Origin: Deltaproteobacteria bacterium
Lineage (GTDB): Bacteria; UBA10199; JACPAL01; JACOUP01
Assembly (NCBI GenBank): GCA_016177765.1
Contig: JACOUP010000001.1
Coordinates: 1 to 64,000, forward strand
Direction of reading: 5' to 3'
Length of the DNA: 64,000 nt
A program made the translations under genes and the position numbers. Of this stretch, positions 15,247 through 25,119 are shown one piece after another (position 1 is the first letter of the stretch; the number at the start of each line of letters is the position of its first letter). The notes below the pieces were generated by a model that was not told the origin of the DNA, ran no database searches, and saw nothing but the letters and a program-made list of their open reading frames with translations.

Positions 15247-17361
15247 ATGTCGGAGAGTCTGGCCACCCCTGTGAGGTACCTGAAAGGGGTTGGGCCCCAG
15301 GTTGCTGAACTTTTAGGCCGTAAGGGGATCCAGACGATCGGAGACCTCCTTTTCCACATCCCTTACCGCTACCTCGACCGGAGAAAACTCTCCTCCATCC
15401 GGGAGTTGATGCCGGGAAAAGACAGGACGGTGGTCGCTGAAATCTTGACCTGCGGGATCGCCTTCGCCGGCCGGCGGCGAAAAAAAATATTCGAGATGAT
15501 CCTGTCGGATGGCACCGGCCGGATTTCGGCCAAATGGTTTCACTTCCCCAGTTTTATGCTGGCCCAATTCAAGAAAAAGATGTGGGTCCTGCTTTCCGGG
15601 GAAGCAACCGTCTATAACAAGGAGGCCCAGTTCATCCATCCGGAACTGCAGATCCTTGACGCGGAAGAAGCGCCCTTTGCGGAAGCCCCGGGGATTATCC
15701 CGCTCTACCCGTTGACGGAAGGGATCGGCCAGAGGGCCATCCGGAGGATCGTCCTGGCCGCACTCGAAAAATCCCGGTCTTCCCTCACAGAAACACTCCC
15801 CGCAGGCCTGAGGGAGAAAGAGAGACTGCTCCCCTTAAACGAGGCGCTGGAATGGATCCATAACCCCTCTCCCAACGAAGATATCCGGGCCCTCAATGAA
15901 TTCCGATCCAGGGCCCATGAGCGACTCATCTTTGAGGAATTCTTCTTCGTGGAATTGGGGATAGCCCTGAAGAAGAGGGGGGTGAAGGAGGAACAGGGGG
16001 TTTCTTTCAAGGTGGAGGGGGTCTTTCTCTCCGATTTTTTAAAAAACCTTCCGTTCTCGCTGACCGGCGCCCAAAAAAAGGTTTTGCAGGAGATTGCGAA
16101 AGATATGTCAGGGCCGCAACCGATGAACCGATTGGTTCAGGGGGATGTCGGCTCCGGGAAAACGGTGGTTGCCTTGACAGCCTCTGTCATTGCGATGCAA
16201 AACGGTTTTCAAACCGCCTTGATGGCACCCACCGAGATCCTGGCTGAACAACATTACCTGACGGGCCGGGTTCTCCTTTCAGGGATCGGTCCTGGACCGC
16301 AACTCCTGACCAGCGGGACTCCAAAAACGGTGCGACAGGAGCTTTTGGCAAAGATAAAAAATGGTGAGGCCCCTCTGATCATCGGGACCCATGCCCTCCT
16401 GGAAGGAGAGGTCGTTTTCAAAAATCTGGGGCTGGTCTTGATCGATGAACAACATCGGTTTGGTGTCCTTCAACGATCTCTTTTGAGAAGGAAAGGGATT
16501 TCTTCAACAGGGCTCTCGCCAGACATCATCGTGATGACCGCCACGCCGATCCCCCGGACACTCTCGATGACCCTTTACGGCGACCTGGATGTTTCGATCA
16601 TTGACGAACTTCCCGCCGGACGGAAGCCGGTTCCGACAAGGGTGGTCGGGGAACGGGCCCGGGAAAAAGTCTATGACGTCATCCGCCGCTGTCTCGAACG
16701 GGGAGAGCAGGCCTATATTGTTTATCCTTTAGTCGAGGAGAGCGAAAAACTGGACCTCAAAGATGCGACACGGATGGCCGAAGAATTGAAAAAGAGATTT
16801 CCCCAAAATCCGGTCGGGCTCCTTCACGGGAGGCTTTCACCGGACGAAAAGGCCGAGGTGATGTACTCCTTTAAGAAAAAAAGGATCGGACTGCTCGTCG
16901 CCACCACCGTGATCGAGGTCGGGATTGACGTCCCCAATGCCACACTGATGATCGTTGAGCATGCCGAACGGTTCGGGCTGGCCCAACTCCACCAGCTCCG
17001 GGGGAGGGTGGGGCGGGGGGAGAAAAATTCGCTCTGTCTTTTGATGGTCGGCGGCGTCAGGTCAGACGAGGCCAAGAGAAGACTCGCCGTGATGGAGGAG
17101 ACCAACGACGGATTTCGAATCGCGGAGGAGGATCTGGCGATCCGTGGACCGGGGGAATTTCTGGGGACACGGCAATCCGGACTCCCCGACTTTCATATCG
17201 CCAACCTGATCCGCGACCTGCCGATTCTCTCGGTCGCCCGCAAAGAGGCGTTCCGGCTTGTCGAGGAAGATCCCTCCCTCCAAAAGGAGGAACACCGGCC
17301 TCTCAAACAAGTGGTCCGGGAGAGGTGGCAGGGAAAATTGGAATTGGCCGAGGTGGCGTAG
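15247..17361 (+). CDS. recG: ATP-dependent DNA helicase RecG
   Basis: The 704-residue product has normal RecG length. N-terminal wedge domain begins RYLKGVGPQVAELLGRKGIQ. Helicase motifs are present: Walker A GDVGSGKT near residue 299, DEQH box near 400, TATPIPRTL near 431, and the C-terminal GRVGRG motif in LHQLRGRVGRG. RecG remodels stalled replication forks and branched recombination intermediates. First gene of a tightly spaced plus-strand run that continues into amino-acid genes. Confidence 0.95.
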   Translation: MSESLATPVRYLKGVGPQVAELLGRKGIQTIGDLLFHIPYRYLDRRKLSSIRELMPGKDRTVVAEILTCGIAFAGRRRKKIFEMILSDGTGRISAKWFHFPSFMLAQFKKKMWVLLSGEATVYNKEAQFIHPELQILDAEEAPFAEAPGIIPLYPLTEGIGQRAIRRIVLAALEKSRSSLTETLPAGLREKERLLPLNEALEWIHNPSPNEDIRALNEFRSRAHERLIFEEFFFVELGIALKKRGVKEEQGVSFKVEGVFLSDFLKNLPFSLTGAQKKVLQEIAKDMSGPQPMNRLVQGDVGSGKTVVALTASVIAMQNGFQTALMAPTEILAEQHYLTGRVLLSGIGPGPQLLTSGTPKTVRQELLAKIKNGEAPLIIGTHALLEGEVVFKNLGLVLIDEQHRFGVLQRSLLRRKGISSTGLSPDIIVMTATPIPRTLSMTLYGDLDVSIIDELPAGRKPVPTRVVGERAREKVYDVIRRCLERGEQAYIVYPLVEESEKLDLKDATRMAEELKKRFPQNPVGLLHGRLSPDEKAEVMYSFKKKRIGLLVATTVIEVGIDVPNATLMIVEHAERFGLAQLHQLRGRVGRGEKNSLCLLMVGGVRSDEAKRRLAVMEETNDGFRIAEEDLAIRGPGEFLGTRQSGLPDFHIANLIRDLPILSVARKEAFRLVEEDPSLQKEEHRPLKQVVRERWQGKLELAEVA

Positions 17362-17404
17362 ATCTTTGTTTACAACAAGGTGTTTTTCTTATTAAAAAGA
17401 CCGA

Positions 17405-18571
17405 ATGGAGTTCCCCCGAGTCCAACAACTCCCCCCCTACCTTTTGGGGGTTGTCACCCAGATGATGACCGAGGCCCGGAAGAAGGGACAAGATATCATC
17501 AATCTGGGGATGGGAAACCCCGATCTGCCGACACCGCCGGTCATTGTGGGCAAGCTGATCGAAGCGGCCTCCAAACCGAAAAATCACCGTTATTCGATCT
17601 CCCGCGGTATCCCCAAGCTCCGGATGGCGATCTGCAACTGGTATAAGAAAAACTACAACGTCGAACTGGATCCGGAGTGCGAGGCGATTGCGACGATCGG
17701 CGCCAAGGAGGGGTATTCGCACCTGATGCTCGCCATCACACAACCGGGAGATGTTGTTCTGGTGCCGAACCCGACCTACCCGATCCATACCTATGCCTGT
17801 GTCATCGCCGGGGCCACGGTGCAGGGGGTGCCGATTGATACCCAGACCGATTTTTTTCAAAATCTGGAGCAGGCGATTAAAAAGGCACCGGCCCGTCCCA
17901 AATTCCTCCTCCTCTCATTCCCTTCAAACCCCACAACACAGGTCGTGGATATGACCTTCTTCGAGAAAATAATCGACTTTGCCAAAGAGAACAATCTTCT
18001 GGTGATCCATGATTTTGCCTATGCCGACCTTGTCTTTGACGGCTACCGGGCCCCCTCCATCCTCCAGGTCCCCGGGGCCCGGAAGGTGGCGGTGGAGATC
18101 TATTCCCTCTCCAAGAGCTACAGCATGCCGGGCTGGCGCGTCGGTTTTTGCGTCGGCAACAAGGAAGTGATCGCCGCATTGACCCGCTTGAAAAGTTATC
18201 TGGATTATGGGATGTTCGCCCCGATCCAGATTGCCGCCACCGTCGCACTGAATGGATCGGACAACGTGGTAAAGGAAATCGTGGAGATCTACCGCCGGCG
18301 GCGGGATGTCCTGTGCGAGGGACTCGAAAGAATCGGTTGGGAGATCCCCAAACCATGGGGGACGATGTTTGTCTGGGGAAAGATCCCGGAGGGTTTTCGG
18401 AAATCCGGTTCCCTTGAATTTTCAAAGTTGTTGTTAAAGGAAGGCTTGGTGGCTGTTTCGCCCGGTGTCGGTTTTGGGGAGCATGGCGAGGGGTTTGTGC
18501 GGTTTGCCCTCGTGGAAAACGAAAAAAGAATCCGGCAGGCGGTGCAGGGAATAAAAAAGGTGCTTTCATGA
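17405..18571 (+). CDS. alaC: AlaC-type aminotransferase
   Basis: The 388-residue class I PLP aminotransferase is closely similar to E. coli Ala[65 protein letters not shown]. The Schiff-base Lys lies in [12 protein letters not shown] near residue 237. AlaC makes alanine from pyruvate using glutamate; some members of the group act on aspartate or LL-diaminopimelate. Its position before hom and thrC would also fit aspartate-family metabolism. Stop overlaps the hom start (ATGA). Confidence 0.85.
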   Translation: MEFPRVQQLPPYLLGVVTQMMTEARKKGQDIINLGMGNPDLPTPPVIVGKLIEAASKPKNHRYSISRGIPKLRMAICNWYKKNYNVELDPECEAIATIGAKEGYSHLMLAITQPGDVVLVPNPTYPIHTYACVIAGATVQGVPIDTQTDFFQNLEQAIKKAPARPKFLLLSFPSNPTTQVVDMTFFEKIIDFAKENNLLVIHDFAYADLVFDGYRAPSILQVPGARKVAVEIYSLSKSYSMPGWRVGFCVGNKEVIAALTRLKSYLDYGMFAPIQIAATVALNGSDNVVKEIVEIYRRRRDVLCEGLERIGWEIPKPWGTMFVWGKIPEGFRKSGSLEFSKLLLKEGLVAVSPGVGFGEHGEGFVRFALVENEKRIRQAVQGIKKVLS

Positions 18572-19851
18572 AAAAAGAATTTAAAATTGGTTTGCTCGGC
18601 TGTGGATCGGTAGGGACGGAGGTCGTTCGTCTCTTGAGCCAAAAAAAGAAGCTCCTGGAGGCCCGGTCCGGCCTTCAGTTCACCTTAAAGAAAATTGCCG
18701 TCCGGGATCTCAAAAAGAAACGCCCCTCCTTTGTGGACCAAAAACTCCTGACAACCAGGCCGGAGGATGTTGTGGGTGATCCGGAGATTGACATCGTGGT
18801 CGAACTGATGGGAGGCCTCGAGACACCCGAGCCGCTGGTTCTCCAGGCGATCCGGAACGGAAAATCGGTGGTGACCGGAAACAAGGCGCTCCTCGCGGAA
18901 CGGGGTCTTGTTCTTTTCCAGGAGGCACGGGAAAAAAGGGTGCCGATCGGCTTTGAGGCGAGCGTGGCGGGAGGGATTCCGCTCCTGCAGGCGGTTTCCC
19001 AAGGGTTGATCGCCAATGAGATCGAAGCCAGCTACGGGATTATCAACGGCACCTCCAATTACATCCTTTCCGCAATGGCCGATCATAATCTCTCCTTTGA
19101 AACGGCCCTTAAAGAGGCCCAAGGCCGTGGGTTTGCCGAGGCCGATCCGGGGCTGGATATCGACGGAACCGATGCGGCCCACAAACTCTCCATCCTGGCG
19201 ACACTCTGTTACGGAACTGCTTTTCCATTCCGTCAGGTTTATATCGAAGGGATCCGCAAGATCACCCCCTTTGAAATAGAGATGGCCAAACGATTCGCCT
19301 ACCGGATCAAGTTACTCGCCATTTCCAGGAAGAGTGCTGGCGGGATCCAACTGCGTGTCCATCCCACGATGATCCCCGAAATTCACCCCTTGGCCTCTGT
19401 TTCCGGGGGATTTAACGCGATCACCCTGATTGGGGATGCGGTGGGGGAAACGATGTTCTACGGCCTCGGGGCCGGGGGGCGACCGACCGCCTCAGCGGTT
19501 GTCAGCGATATTGTCTCCGTGGCCCGCGGGATGCCTCTCCCTGTCTCCTTCAAAAAAGAGGTCTCGATCGAATCGATCGACGACCTCCGCTCGGAATATT
19601 ACCTCCGTTTCACCGCGGTGGACAAGCCGGGGGTCCTCTCCCGGATCGCCGGCATCCTTGGCGCCAACGAAATCAGCATCGCCACCGTCTACCAGCATGA
19701 GCAGGATACCGGCTCCAAGGTGCCGATCGTCATCATGACCCACGAATGCCGTGAAAAAAATCTGAAAAAGGCGCTCGTGGAGATCGATAAACTCGATGCC
19801 GTAGCCGAACCGACCCTGCTGGTCCATGTCGACAAATTGAAAGGTCACTAG
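18568..19851 (+). CDS. hom: Homoserine dehydrogenase
   Basis: The 427-residue product has an NAD(P)-binding motif [13 protein letters not shown] at the N-terminus, the catalytic region around [14 protein letters not shown] and [19 protein letters not shown], and a C-terminal ACT domain from about residue 350 ([18 protein letters not shown]). It reduces aspartate semialdehyde to homoserine; the ACT domain suggests threonine feedback. Translationally coupled to alaC and 3 bp from thrC. Confidence 0.95.
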   Translation: MKKEFKIGLLGCGSVGTEVVRLLSQKKKLLEARSGLQFTLKKIAVRDLKKKRPSFVDQKLLTTRPEDVVGDPEIDIVVELMGGLETPEPLVLQAIRNGKSVVTGNKALLAERGLVLFQEAREKRVPIGFEASVAGGIPLLQAVSQGLIANEIEASYGIINGTSNYILSAMADHNLSFETALKEAQGRGFAEADPGLDIDGTDAAHKLSILATLCYGTAFPFRQVYIEGIRKITPFEIEMAKRFAYRIKLLAISRKSAGGIQLRVHPTMIPEIHPLASVSGGFNAITLIGDAVGETMFYGLGAGGRPTASAVVSDIVSVARGMPLPVSFKKEVSIESIDDLRSEYYLRFTAVDKPGVLSRIAGILGANEISIATVYQHEQDTGSKVPIVIMTHECREKNLKKALVEIDKLDAVAEPTLLVHVDKLKGH

Positions 19852-19854
19852 AAA

Positions 19855-20904
19855 ATGCACCCCGGGTTGATCCGCCGCTATCGAAAACAGCTACCGGTCT
19901 CGGAAGAGGCGATTGTCACCCTCCTGGAGGGAAACACCCCGCTCCTTCCCGCCCCACGACTGGCCAGACAACTCCTTCCAGGACTTCAAGTTTTCCTTAA
20001 GCTAGAAGGGCTAAACCCGACAGGATCATTCAAAGATCGCGGGATGACTTATGCCGTCTCCAAGGCGATGGAGCAAGGGGCGCAAGGGATCATCTGTGCC
20101 TCCACCGGAAACACCTCCGCCTCGGCCGCCGCTTTTGCCGCACGGGCCGGCATCAAGGCCATTGTGGTGATCCCTGAAGGGAAGATCGCCTTGGGAAAAC
20201 TCTCTCAGGCCCTCGTCCATGGGGCCAAGGTCTTTGGGATCCGCGGCAATTTTGATGAGGCGTTGACCCTCGTCAAAGAGGTCTCCCGAGAAAGGGGGCT
20301 TGTCCTGGTCAATTCGATCAATCCGTACCGGCTGGAGGGGCAAAAAACTGCCGCCTTCGAGGTATGCGACACCCTTGGCAAGGCCCCGGATTATCATCTC
20401 CTCCCGGTGGGTAATGCCGGCAACATCAGCGCCTATTGGAAGGGGTACCAGGAATATTTTGAGGAGGGAATTATCACCGGAAAACCAAAAATGATCGGCT
20501 TTCAGGCCAGCGGCGCCGCGCCGATTGTCCGCGGAAAGATCGTGGCCAGGCCGGAAACAATCGCCACCGCCATACGAATCGGCAATCCGGCCAATTGGCA
20601 AAAGGCGCTGAAGGCACGAGATGAATCCGGGGGACTGATCGATACGGTCACCGATGCCGAAATCCTGAAGGCCTATCGGATGGTCGCCTCGCTCGAGGGG
20701 TATTTTTGTGAACCGGCCTCCGCCGCCGGTATCGCCGGATTTTTCAAACTCGGCAAAAAAGGATTTTTTAAAAAAGGGGAGACGGTTGTCATGACCCTCA
20801 CCGGTCACGGACTCAAGGATCCCGACATTGCCATCAAGAGTTCCAGCAAGGTCGTCGTCATCAGACCGGATGTCAGAGAGATTTTGAAGAGGCTTGACAG
20901 CTGA
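19855..20904 (+). CDS. thrC: Threonine synthase
   Basis: The 349-residue short-type threonine synthase. The PLP Lys lies in NPTGSFKDRGMT; ICASTGNTSASAAAFAARAG and LPVGNAGNISAYWKGYQE are the phosphate/PLP-binding loops. It converts O-phosphohomoserine to threonine, following hom in the pathway. No thrB is present in the window. Confidence 0.95.
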   Translation: MHPGLIRRYRKQLPVSEEAIVTLLEGNTPLLPAPRLARQLLPGLQVFLKLEGLNPTGSFKDRGMTYAVSKAMEQGAQGIICASTGNTSASAAAFAARAGIKAIVVIPEGKIALGKLSQALVHGAKVFGIRGNFDEALTLVKEVSRERGLVLVNSINPYRLEGQKTAAFEVCDTLGKAPDYHLLPVGNAGNISAYWKGYQEYFEEGIITGKPKMIGFQASGAAPIVRGKIVARPETIATAIRIGNPANWQKALKARDESGGLIDTVTDAEILKAYRMVASLEGYFCEPASAAGIAGFFKLGKKGFFKKGETVVMTLTGHGLKDPDIAIKSSSKVVVIRPDVREILKRLDS

Positions 20905-20932
20905 GAGCCGATAATGGATAGGAAGGCCGTTT

Positions 20933-21898
20933 ATGGATAGAAACCTTGCCCTGGAAGCGGTTCGTGCCACAGAGGCGGCCGCCATTTCCTCCGCCCGCGT
21001 GATGGGGCGGGGAGATAATCATCTGGCCGACCAGGCGGCCGTCAATGCGATGCGGAATTCCCTCAATTCAATCCCTTTTTCCGGTACCGTTGTGATCGGG
21101 GAAGGGGAGAGGGACGAGGCGCCGATGCTCTACATCGGCGAGAAGGTCGGCACCGGGGAGGGGGGGGTTAAAGTGGATATCGCCCTTGACCCTCTTGAAG
21201 GAACAACACTCACCGCCCACGGGCAACCGAACGCCCTTTCGGTCATCGCGATGGCAGACGAGGGGTGCTTTCTCCATGCCCCGGATACCTACATGGACAA
21301 GATTGCCGTTGGTCCGCGGGCCAAGGGGGTCATTGACATCACCCAGTCCCCCACCTGGAACCTGAAGCAACTCGCCAAGGCAAAACAATGTGGGTTCTCC
21401 GACCTGACCGCCATCATCCTGGACCGGCCCCGTCATGAAAACCTGATTCAGGAAGTCCGGCGGTCCGGGGCACGCATCCGTTTGATCACCGATGGCGACG
21501 TCTCCGCCGCCATCTCCACCTGCTGGAAGGAGACCGGGATCGATGTCCTCTTCGGCATCGGCGGCGCCCCCGAAGGGGTTATCGCGGCGGCCGCCCTCCG
21601 CTGTGTCGGCGGTGACATGCAAGGGGTCCTGAAGCCTCGCAACCAGAACGAGATTGACCGGGCCAAAAAAATGGGGGTTGCGGATATTAACAAGGTCTAC
21701 ACCCTTGAGGAATTGGCGAAGGGGGACGTCATGTTTGCGGCGACAGGGGTCACCAACGGTGATTTTCTCAAAGGGGTCCGTTTCTTTGGCGGCGGGGCCA
21801 CAACCCACTCTGTGGTGATGCGTTCCAAGACGGGGACAGTCCGCTACATGGAAGTAATCCACCACTTTGACCGAAAACCGCAATTCTACAAAGACTGA
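20933..21898 (+). CDS. glpX: Class II fructose-1,6-bisphosphatase
   Basis: The 321-residue product matches GlpX throughout: LEAVRATEAAAISSARVMGR, VVIGEGERDEAPMLYIGE, DIALDPLEGTTLTAHG (metal-binding acidic DPLEGT), and GIGGAPEGVIAAAALRC. It hydrolyses fructose-1,6-bisphosphate in gluconeogenesis. The 28-bp gap from thrC holds AGGAAGG upstream of ATG 20933. Confidence 0.95.
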   Translation: MDRNLALEAVRATEAAAISSARVMGRGDNHLADQAAVNAMRNSLNSIPFSGTVVIGEGERDEAPMLYIGEKVGTGEGGVKVDIALDPLEGTTLTAHGQPNALSVIAMADEGCFLHAPDTYMDKIAVGPRAKGVIDITQSPTWNLKQLAKAKQCGFSDLTAIILDRPRHENLIQEVRRSGARIRLITDGDVSAAISTCWKETGIDVLFGIGGAPEGVIAAAALRCVGGDMQGVLKPRNQNEIDRAKKMGVADINKVYTLEELAKGDVMFAATGVTNGDFLKGVRFFGGGATTHSVVMRSKTGTVRYMEVIHHFDRKPQFYKD

Positions 21899-21909
21899 TC
21901 ATTTACCCC

Positions 21910-22332
21910 ATGCCTGAAATCTCCTCCTCCGTTGAAATTAAGGCCTCCCCAAAAATTGTTTACGGGATCGTGACTGATTTTGAGAAATACCCTGAGTTCC
22001 TCCCAGAAACAAAGTCTGTTGAAATTAAAAAAGAGGGGCGAAGTCCCCAGGTCCGTTTTCAAATCCAGGTCATCAAGACCATCTCCTATCTCCTTCAATT
22101 CAACCTCAAACCCCTGACAGACGTCTGCTGGAAACTGGTCGAGGGGGATATTTTCAAGAGAAATAGCGGCTTCTGGAAGTTTGAAGAGGTCAAAAAAGGG
22201 GTGACGAAGGCAACCTATTCCATCGATGTCGATTTTGGCGTCCTTGTCCCACGCATGATCACCCATATGCTCGTCGGGAAAAGCCTGCCGCAGATGCTCG
22301 AACGGTTCAAGAAGAGGGCTGAAAAACTTTAA
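21910..22332 (+). CDS. Coq10/RatA-like START-domain protein
   Basis: The 140-residue SRPBCC-fold protein: SSSVEIKASPKIVYGIVTDF, EKYPEFLPETKSVEI, and a C-terminal helix MITHMLVGKSLPQMLERFKK. Such proteins bind hydrophobic ligands (ubiquinone for Coq10), or in E. coli RatA the ribosome. The ligand here is unknown. Packed 11 bp after glpX and 10 bp before the FHA activator gene. Confidence 0.8.
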   Translation: MPEISSSVEIKASPKIVYGIVTDFEKYPEFLPETKSVEIKKEGRSPQVRFQIQVIKTISYLLQFNLKPLTDVCWKLVEGDIFKRNSGFWKFEEVKKGVTKATYSIDVDFGVLVPRMITHMLVGKSLPQMLERFKKRAEKL

Positions 22333-22342
22333 GACTTAAGTC

Positions 22343-23725
22343 ATGGTCAACATCCATTTCAGTGAAGAGACCGCCCATATTGAAGAACCCTCCATCCGGC
22401 TGGTCTCCCTCAAAGAAAACAGCAACAGACTCACCACGGAAACCCTAAAACTGGAAATCCGGGAACCCTCCGGGAAAAACAGGCAGGTCCTGATGGACCA
22501 CTCCCCGTTCCGGATCGGCAAGGGAGATCACAATGATGTCATGATTGACGATCCGTACGTTTCCGACCAGCATTGCAAGATCCGGTTGGTGGAAAAAGGC
22601 TGGCTCCTCAAGGATATGGCGAGCACCAATGGGACTTACCTGAACGGCAAAAAGGTCGAAGAGGGCTTTGTCGAATCTGGCGACAAATTACAGGTGGGGC
22701 AGTCTGAAATTTGTCTTCAGGTTGTCAAAAAAGAGGAGACTGTCCTGCCGGAAAAAGAAGAAGAGTTTTGCGGCCTGATCGGAGGGAGTGAAAAGATGCG
22801 CCAGTTGTACGCCTTGCTCCGGCGAGTGGGCCCGGCCGATGCGAGTGTCCTGATCCAGGGAGAGACCGGGTCAGGGAAAGAACTGGTCGCCAGGGGGATT
22901 CATCAGTTGAGCCCGTTTGCGGGAGGACCATTCGTGGCGATCAACTGTGGGGCCATTTCTCCGGAATTGATTGAGTCTGAACTGTTCGGCCATGAAAAAG
23001 GGGCCTTCACCGGCGCCGTGGCCAGCCGGAAGGGGGCCTTCGAAGCGGCAGAAAAGGGGACACTTTTTTTAGATGAAGTCGGCGAACTCCCCTTGAGACT
23101 CCAGCCCAAACTCCTGCGGGTTCTGGAACAAAAAGCGGTAAAAAGAGTCGGGGGGAATCAGGAGATCCCTGTTTCCACCCGCGTCATCGCCGCAACCCAC
23201 AAAAACCTCAAGACCGAGGTCAAGAAAGGAAATTTCCGGGAGGACCTTTTTTTCCGTCTCCACATCGTCCCTCTTTTCATCCCTTCCTTGAGGGAACGAC
23301 GGGAAGATATCCCGCTGTTGACCGACCACTTTCTCAAAGAGTTGGGCCATTCCAAAATCCGGATCTCGGAAAAAGCGAAGTTAAAACTTTCCAACTACGA
23401 CTGGCCCGGAAATGTCCGTGAGCTCAAACATCTCCTGACCCGCGCCTGTCTGCTCGCCAAGGGTGGTCCACCCAGGGGTGAGTCACCCAAGGGTGGTTCA
23501 CCCAGGGGCGATTCGTCGAAGGGGAACCGTATTGAGGAAGAAGATCTCCAGTTTTCCGATGGGGAGTCTGCGGCAGGTCCAACGTCACTGGAATCTGCAG
23601 AAAAGGAGACCATCCTCAGCAAGTTAAACCAGTCCGGCTGGAACAAGACCCAAACGGCGCAGGCGTTGGGGATCGCCAAGTCCACCCTTTTCAAAAAAAT
23701 CCGGGAATATAATCTCAAGCCTTAA
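22343..23725 (+). CDS. FHA-domain sigma-54-dependent activator
   Basis: The 460-residue product has an FHA domain at ~50-120 (NDVMIDDPYVSDQHCKI, MASTNGTYLNGKK), an AAA+ domain with Walker A GETGSGKE near 173, the sigma-54 contact loop GAFTGA near 220 and LFLDEVGE (Walker B), and a Fis-type helix-turn-helix at the C-terminus (WNKTQTAQALGIAKSTLFKK). Activity is likely gated by binding a phosphothreonine made by a Ser/Thr kinase. Four tandem 15-bp units (23461-23520) insert 20 residues between AAA+ and HTH. Last gene of the recG-thrC run; candidate activator of the -24/-12 promoters in this window. Confidence 0.92.
   Translation: MVNIHFSEETAHIEEPSIRLVSLKENSNRLTTETLKLEIREPSGKNRQVLMDHSPFRIGKGDHNDVMIDDPYVSDQHCKIRLVEKGWLLKDMASTNGTYLNGKKVEEGFVESGDKLQVGQSEICLQVVKKEETVLPEKEEEFCGLIGGSEKMRQLYALLRRVGPADASVLIQGETGSGKELVARGIHQLSPFAGGPFVAINCGAISPELIESELFGHEKGAFTGAVASRKGAFEAAEKGTLFLDEVGELPLRLQPKLLRVLEQKAVKRVGGNQEIPVSTRVIAATHKNLKTEVKKGNFREDLFFRLHIVPLFIPSLRERREDIPLLTDHFLKELGHSKIRISEKAKLKLSNYDWPGNVRELKHLLTRACLLAKGGPPRGESPKGGSPRGDSSKGNRIEEEDLQFSDGESAAGPTSLESAEKETILSKLNQSGWNKTQTAQALGIAKSTLFKKIREYNLKP
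23461..23520. repeat. Four exact tandem 15-bp palindromic units
   Basis: Units begin at 23461, 23476, 23491 and 23506. The first three match GGGTG-N5-CACCCAR variants and the fourth is degenerate (GGGCGATTCGTCGAA). Read as GPPRGESPKGGSPRGDSSKG. Confidence 0.9.
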
Positions 23726-24516
23726 TTAACGCCCGGCCCGTTCGGATCATACAATTTGGCCTTGAGAAGGTGGATTTCACCCGCTTTCCCGTCCCTCTTT
23801 TTGACAAACAGGTTGCCAAGACTCCGGTGGCAAGGGGCGCAGGTCGGCTGAATCTCAAGCGCCGATTGGTAGTAACGAACCGCCTCCGATTCGTTCCCCT
23901 CAATTTCGAAGGTTTGTCCAATCATATAATAAAGGATAGAGGCCTCGGGATAATCCTTGAGCAGTGCTGTGAAATGCCGGCGTCGTTCGGCTATCTCTTC
24001 AATCTGTAATCCCTCAGTCACAGCCATTTGAATCTCAGAATCTTCAAAATAGTTTTTTGCAGAATCCAAAGAACAGATAATCTTGGCAACGGAAAAAGCC
24101 TCTTCATGCTGTGGCGCCAGAGAGAGAAATTGATCCAAATGACGGATCGCCGAGGAGGGTTCGTTTAACCGGAAGGCATAGATCATTCCCAGGTTGTAAT
24201 GCGCCTTCTGGGCCGCAGGATTTCTCTTCAAAACAGCCTCATAATCCTGAATAGCAAGATCTGGTTTTTCGAGCTTTTGATAGGCACGGGCACGGGCTAA
24301 AAGGGCTTGCTCGTTTTTTGGATCCATTTCCAGAAGGGTAGAAATTTCATCGACGGCTTGGCGGTAATTCCCAGCCTGAATGAGCCGCTCAGCCTCTTCT
24401 AAATCATCCGAATAGGCACGACTAAAAAAAGCCGGCCTCGAAGAGATGGCACAGGCTGTCAAACCAGCAAGGGTTATCAACCCAAAGACAAAAATAAGGG
24501 CGCGAAGTTTTTTCAT
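23722..24516 (-). CDS. TPR lipoprotein of CsgG cassette 2
   Basis: The 264-residue product has a signal peptide with lipobox LTAC, then TPR units: LIQAGNYRQAVDEISTLLEM, ALLARARAYQKLEKPDLAIQ, AHYNLGMIYAFRLNEPSSAI, and a C-terminal pair LYYMIGQTFEIEGNESEAVR. Order and motifs match the TPR lipoprotein at 12183-12983 (shared LGMIYA, LDxFLSL, HLLKAKL/HLMKAKL). Unlike that copy, it has a plain signal peptide without the repeat-derived start. Its stop overlaps the stop of the convergent activator gene by 4 bp. Confidence 0.8.
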   Translation of the reverse strand: MKKLRALIFVFGLITLAGLTACAISSRPAFFSRAYSDDLEEAERLIQAGNYRQAVDEISTLLEMDPKNEQALLARARAYQKLEKPDLAIQDYEAVLKRNPAAQKAHYNLGMIYAFRLNEPSSAIRHLDQFLSLAPQHEEAFSVAKIICSLDSAKNYFEDSEIQMAVTEGLQIEEIAERRRHFTALLKDYPEASILYYMIGQTFEIEGNESEAVRYYQSALEIQPTCAPCHRSLGNLFVKKRDGKAGEIHLLKAKLYDPNGPGVN

Positions 24517-24517
24517 A

Positions 24518-25117
24518 TCATCTCCATTGGGCCAATAATCCTTCCGCTTGAGCCCGAAGGGGGGAATCAGACGGACTGATTTTTATTACCATCTCCAAAA
24601 GTTCTTCCGCGCGTGTGGGGTAAATCGCACGCGTCATCACCGCTTCCTCAAAAAGACGGGAGGGGTGATTCACCTGAGCTTGATCTTGCCGGGGCGATTC
24701 GCCCAGGTCGGACCGGTCTTCGCCCTCAGTTGTTGTTCTCAAGTCTTGTGAAGAATTAACCGAGGAACGGATAGTCTTTTTGGGGAGTCTTCCTTGCATG
24801 AGGGGCATGGGGGAGAGCTGTTTTACCGCCTCTTCCGTCACAAATTCCGAAAGAGGTGGAGGTGCTGGTGTTTTTAAATGATTTTTAACAATAAAAACAA
24901 GGGAACCGGCCAGAAGAACGATTGAAAGGAATAATCGGTATCTTCTCATAAGTATCCATTGAGAAGAAATTTTTTCCCCCAGCCGAGAAACAAAGTGGGC
25001 TCGCCTCGCTGAAGCTACGTCAAAACGGGTCTTCTCATCATCAACCAATACCAGCTTGAGAAAAACCGATCCCACCTGGATAATCTGTCCCTTTTTGATC
25101 TGAACCACTTCGTTCAT
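24518..25117 (-). CDS. Membrane protein, truncated paralogue lacking the FHA core
   Basis: The 199-residue product begins MNEVVQIKKGQIIQVGSVFLKL, matching only the last strand of the FHA domain of the 11470 protein (VVSIKKGQSIQVGGIYLKL). The preceding GR...SxxH...NG core is missing, and there is no room for it because the CsgG gene stops 3 bp upstream. A membrane segment follows (YRLFLSIVLLAGSLVFIV) and a periplasmic tail (LSEFVTEEAVKQL). It keeps the same slot between CsgG and TPR genes. Phosphothreonine binding should be lost; the tail may still function. Confidence 0.7.
   Translation of the reverse strand: MNEVVQIKKGQIIQVGSVFLKLVLVDDEKTRFDVASARRAHFVSRLGEKISSQWILMRRYRLFLSIVLLAGSLVFIVKNHLKTPAPPPLSEFVTEEAVKQLSPMPLMQGRLPKKTIRSSVNSSQDLRTTTEGEDRSDLGESPRQDQAQVNHPSRLFEEAVMTRAIYPTRAEELLEMVIKISPSDSPLRAQAEGLLAQWR
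24663..24706. repeat. Two separated 15-bp palindromic units
   Basis: GGGTGATTCACCTGA at 24663-24677 and GGGCGATTCGCCCAG at 24692-24706, both inside the truncated FHA paralogue (read as VNHP and GESP). Confidence 0.7.
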
Positions 25118-25119
25118 GA

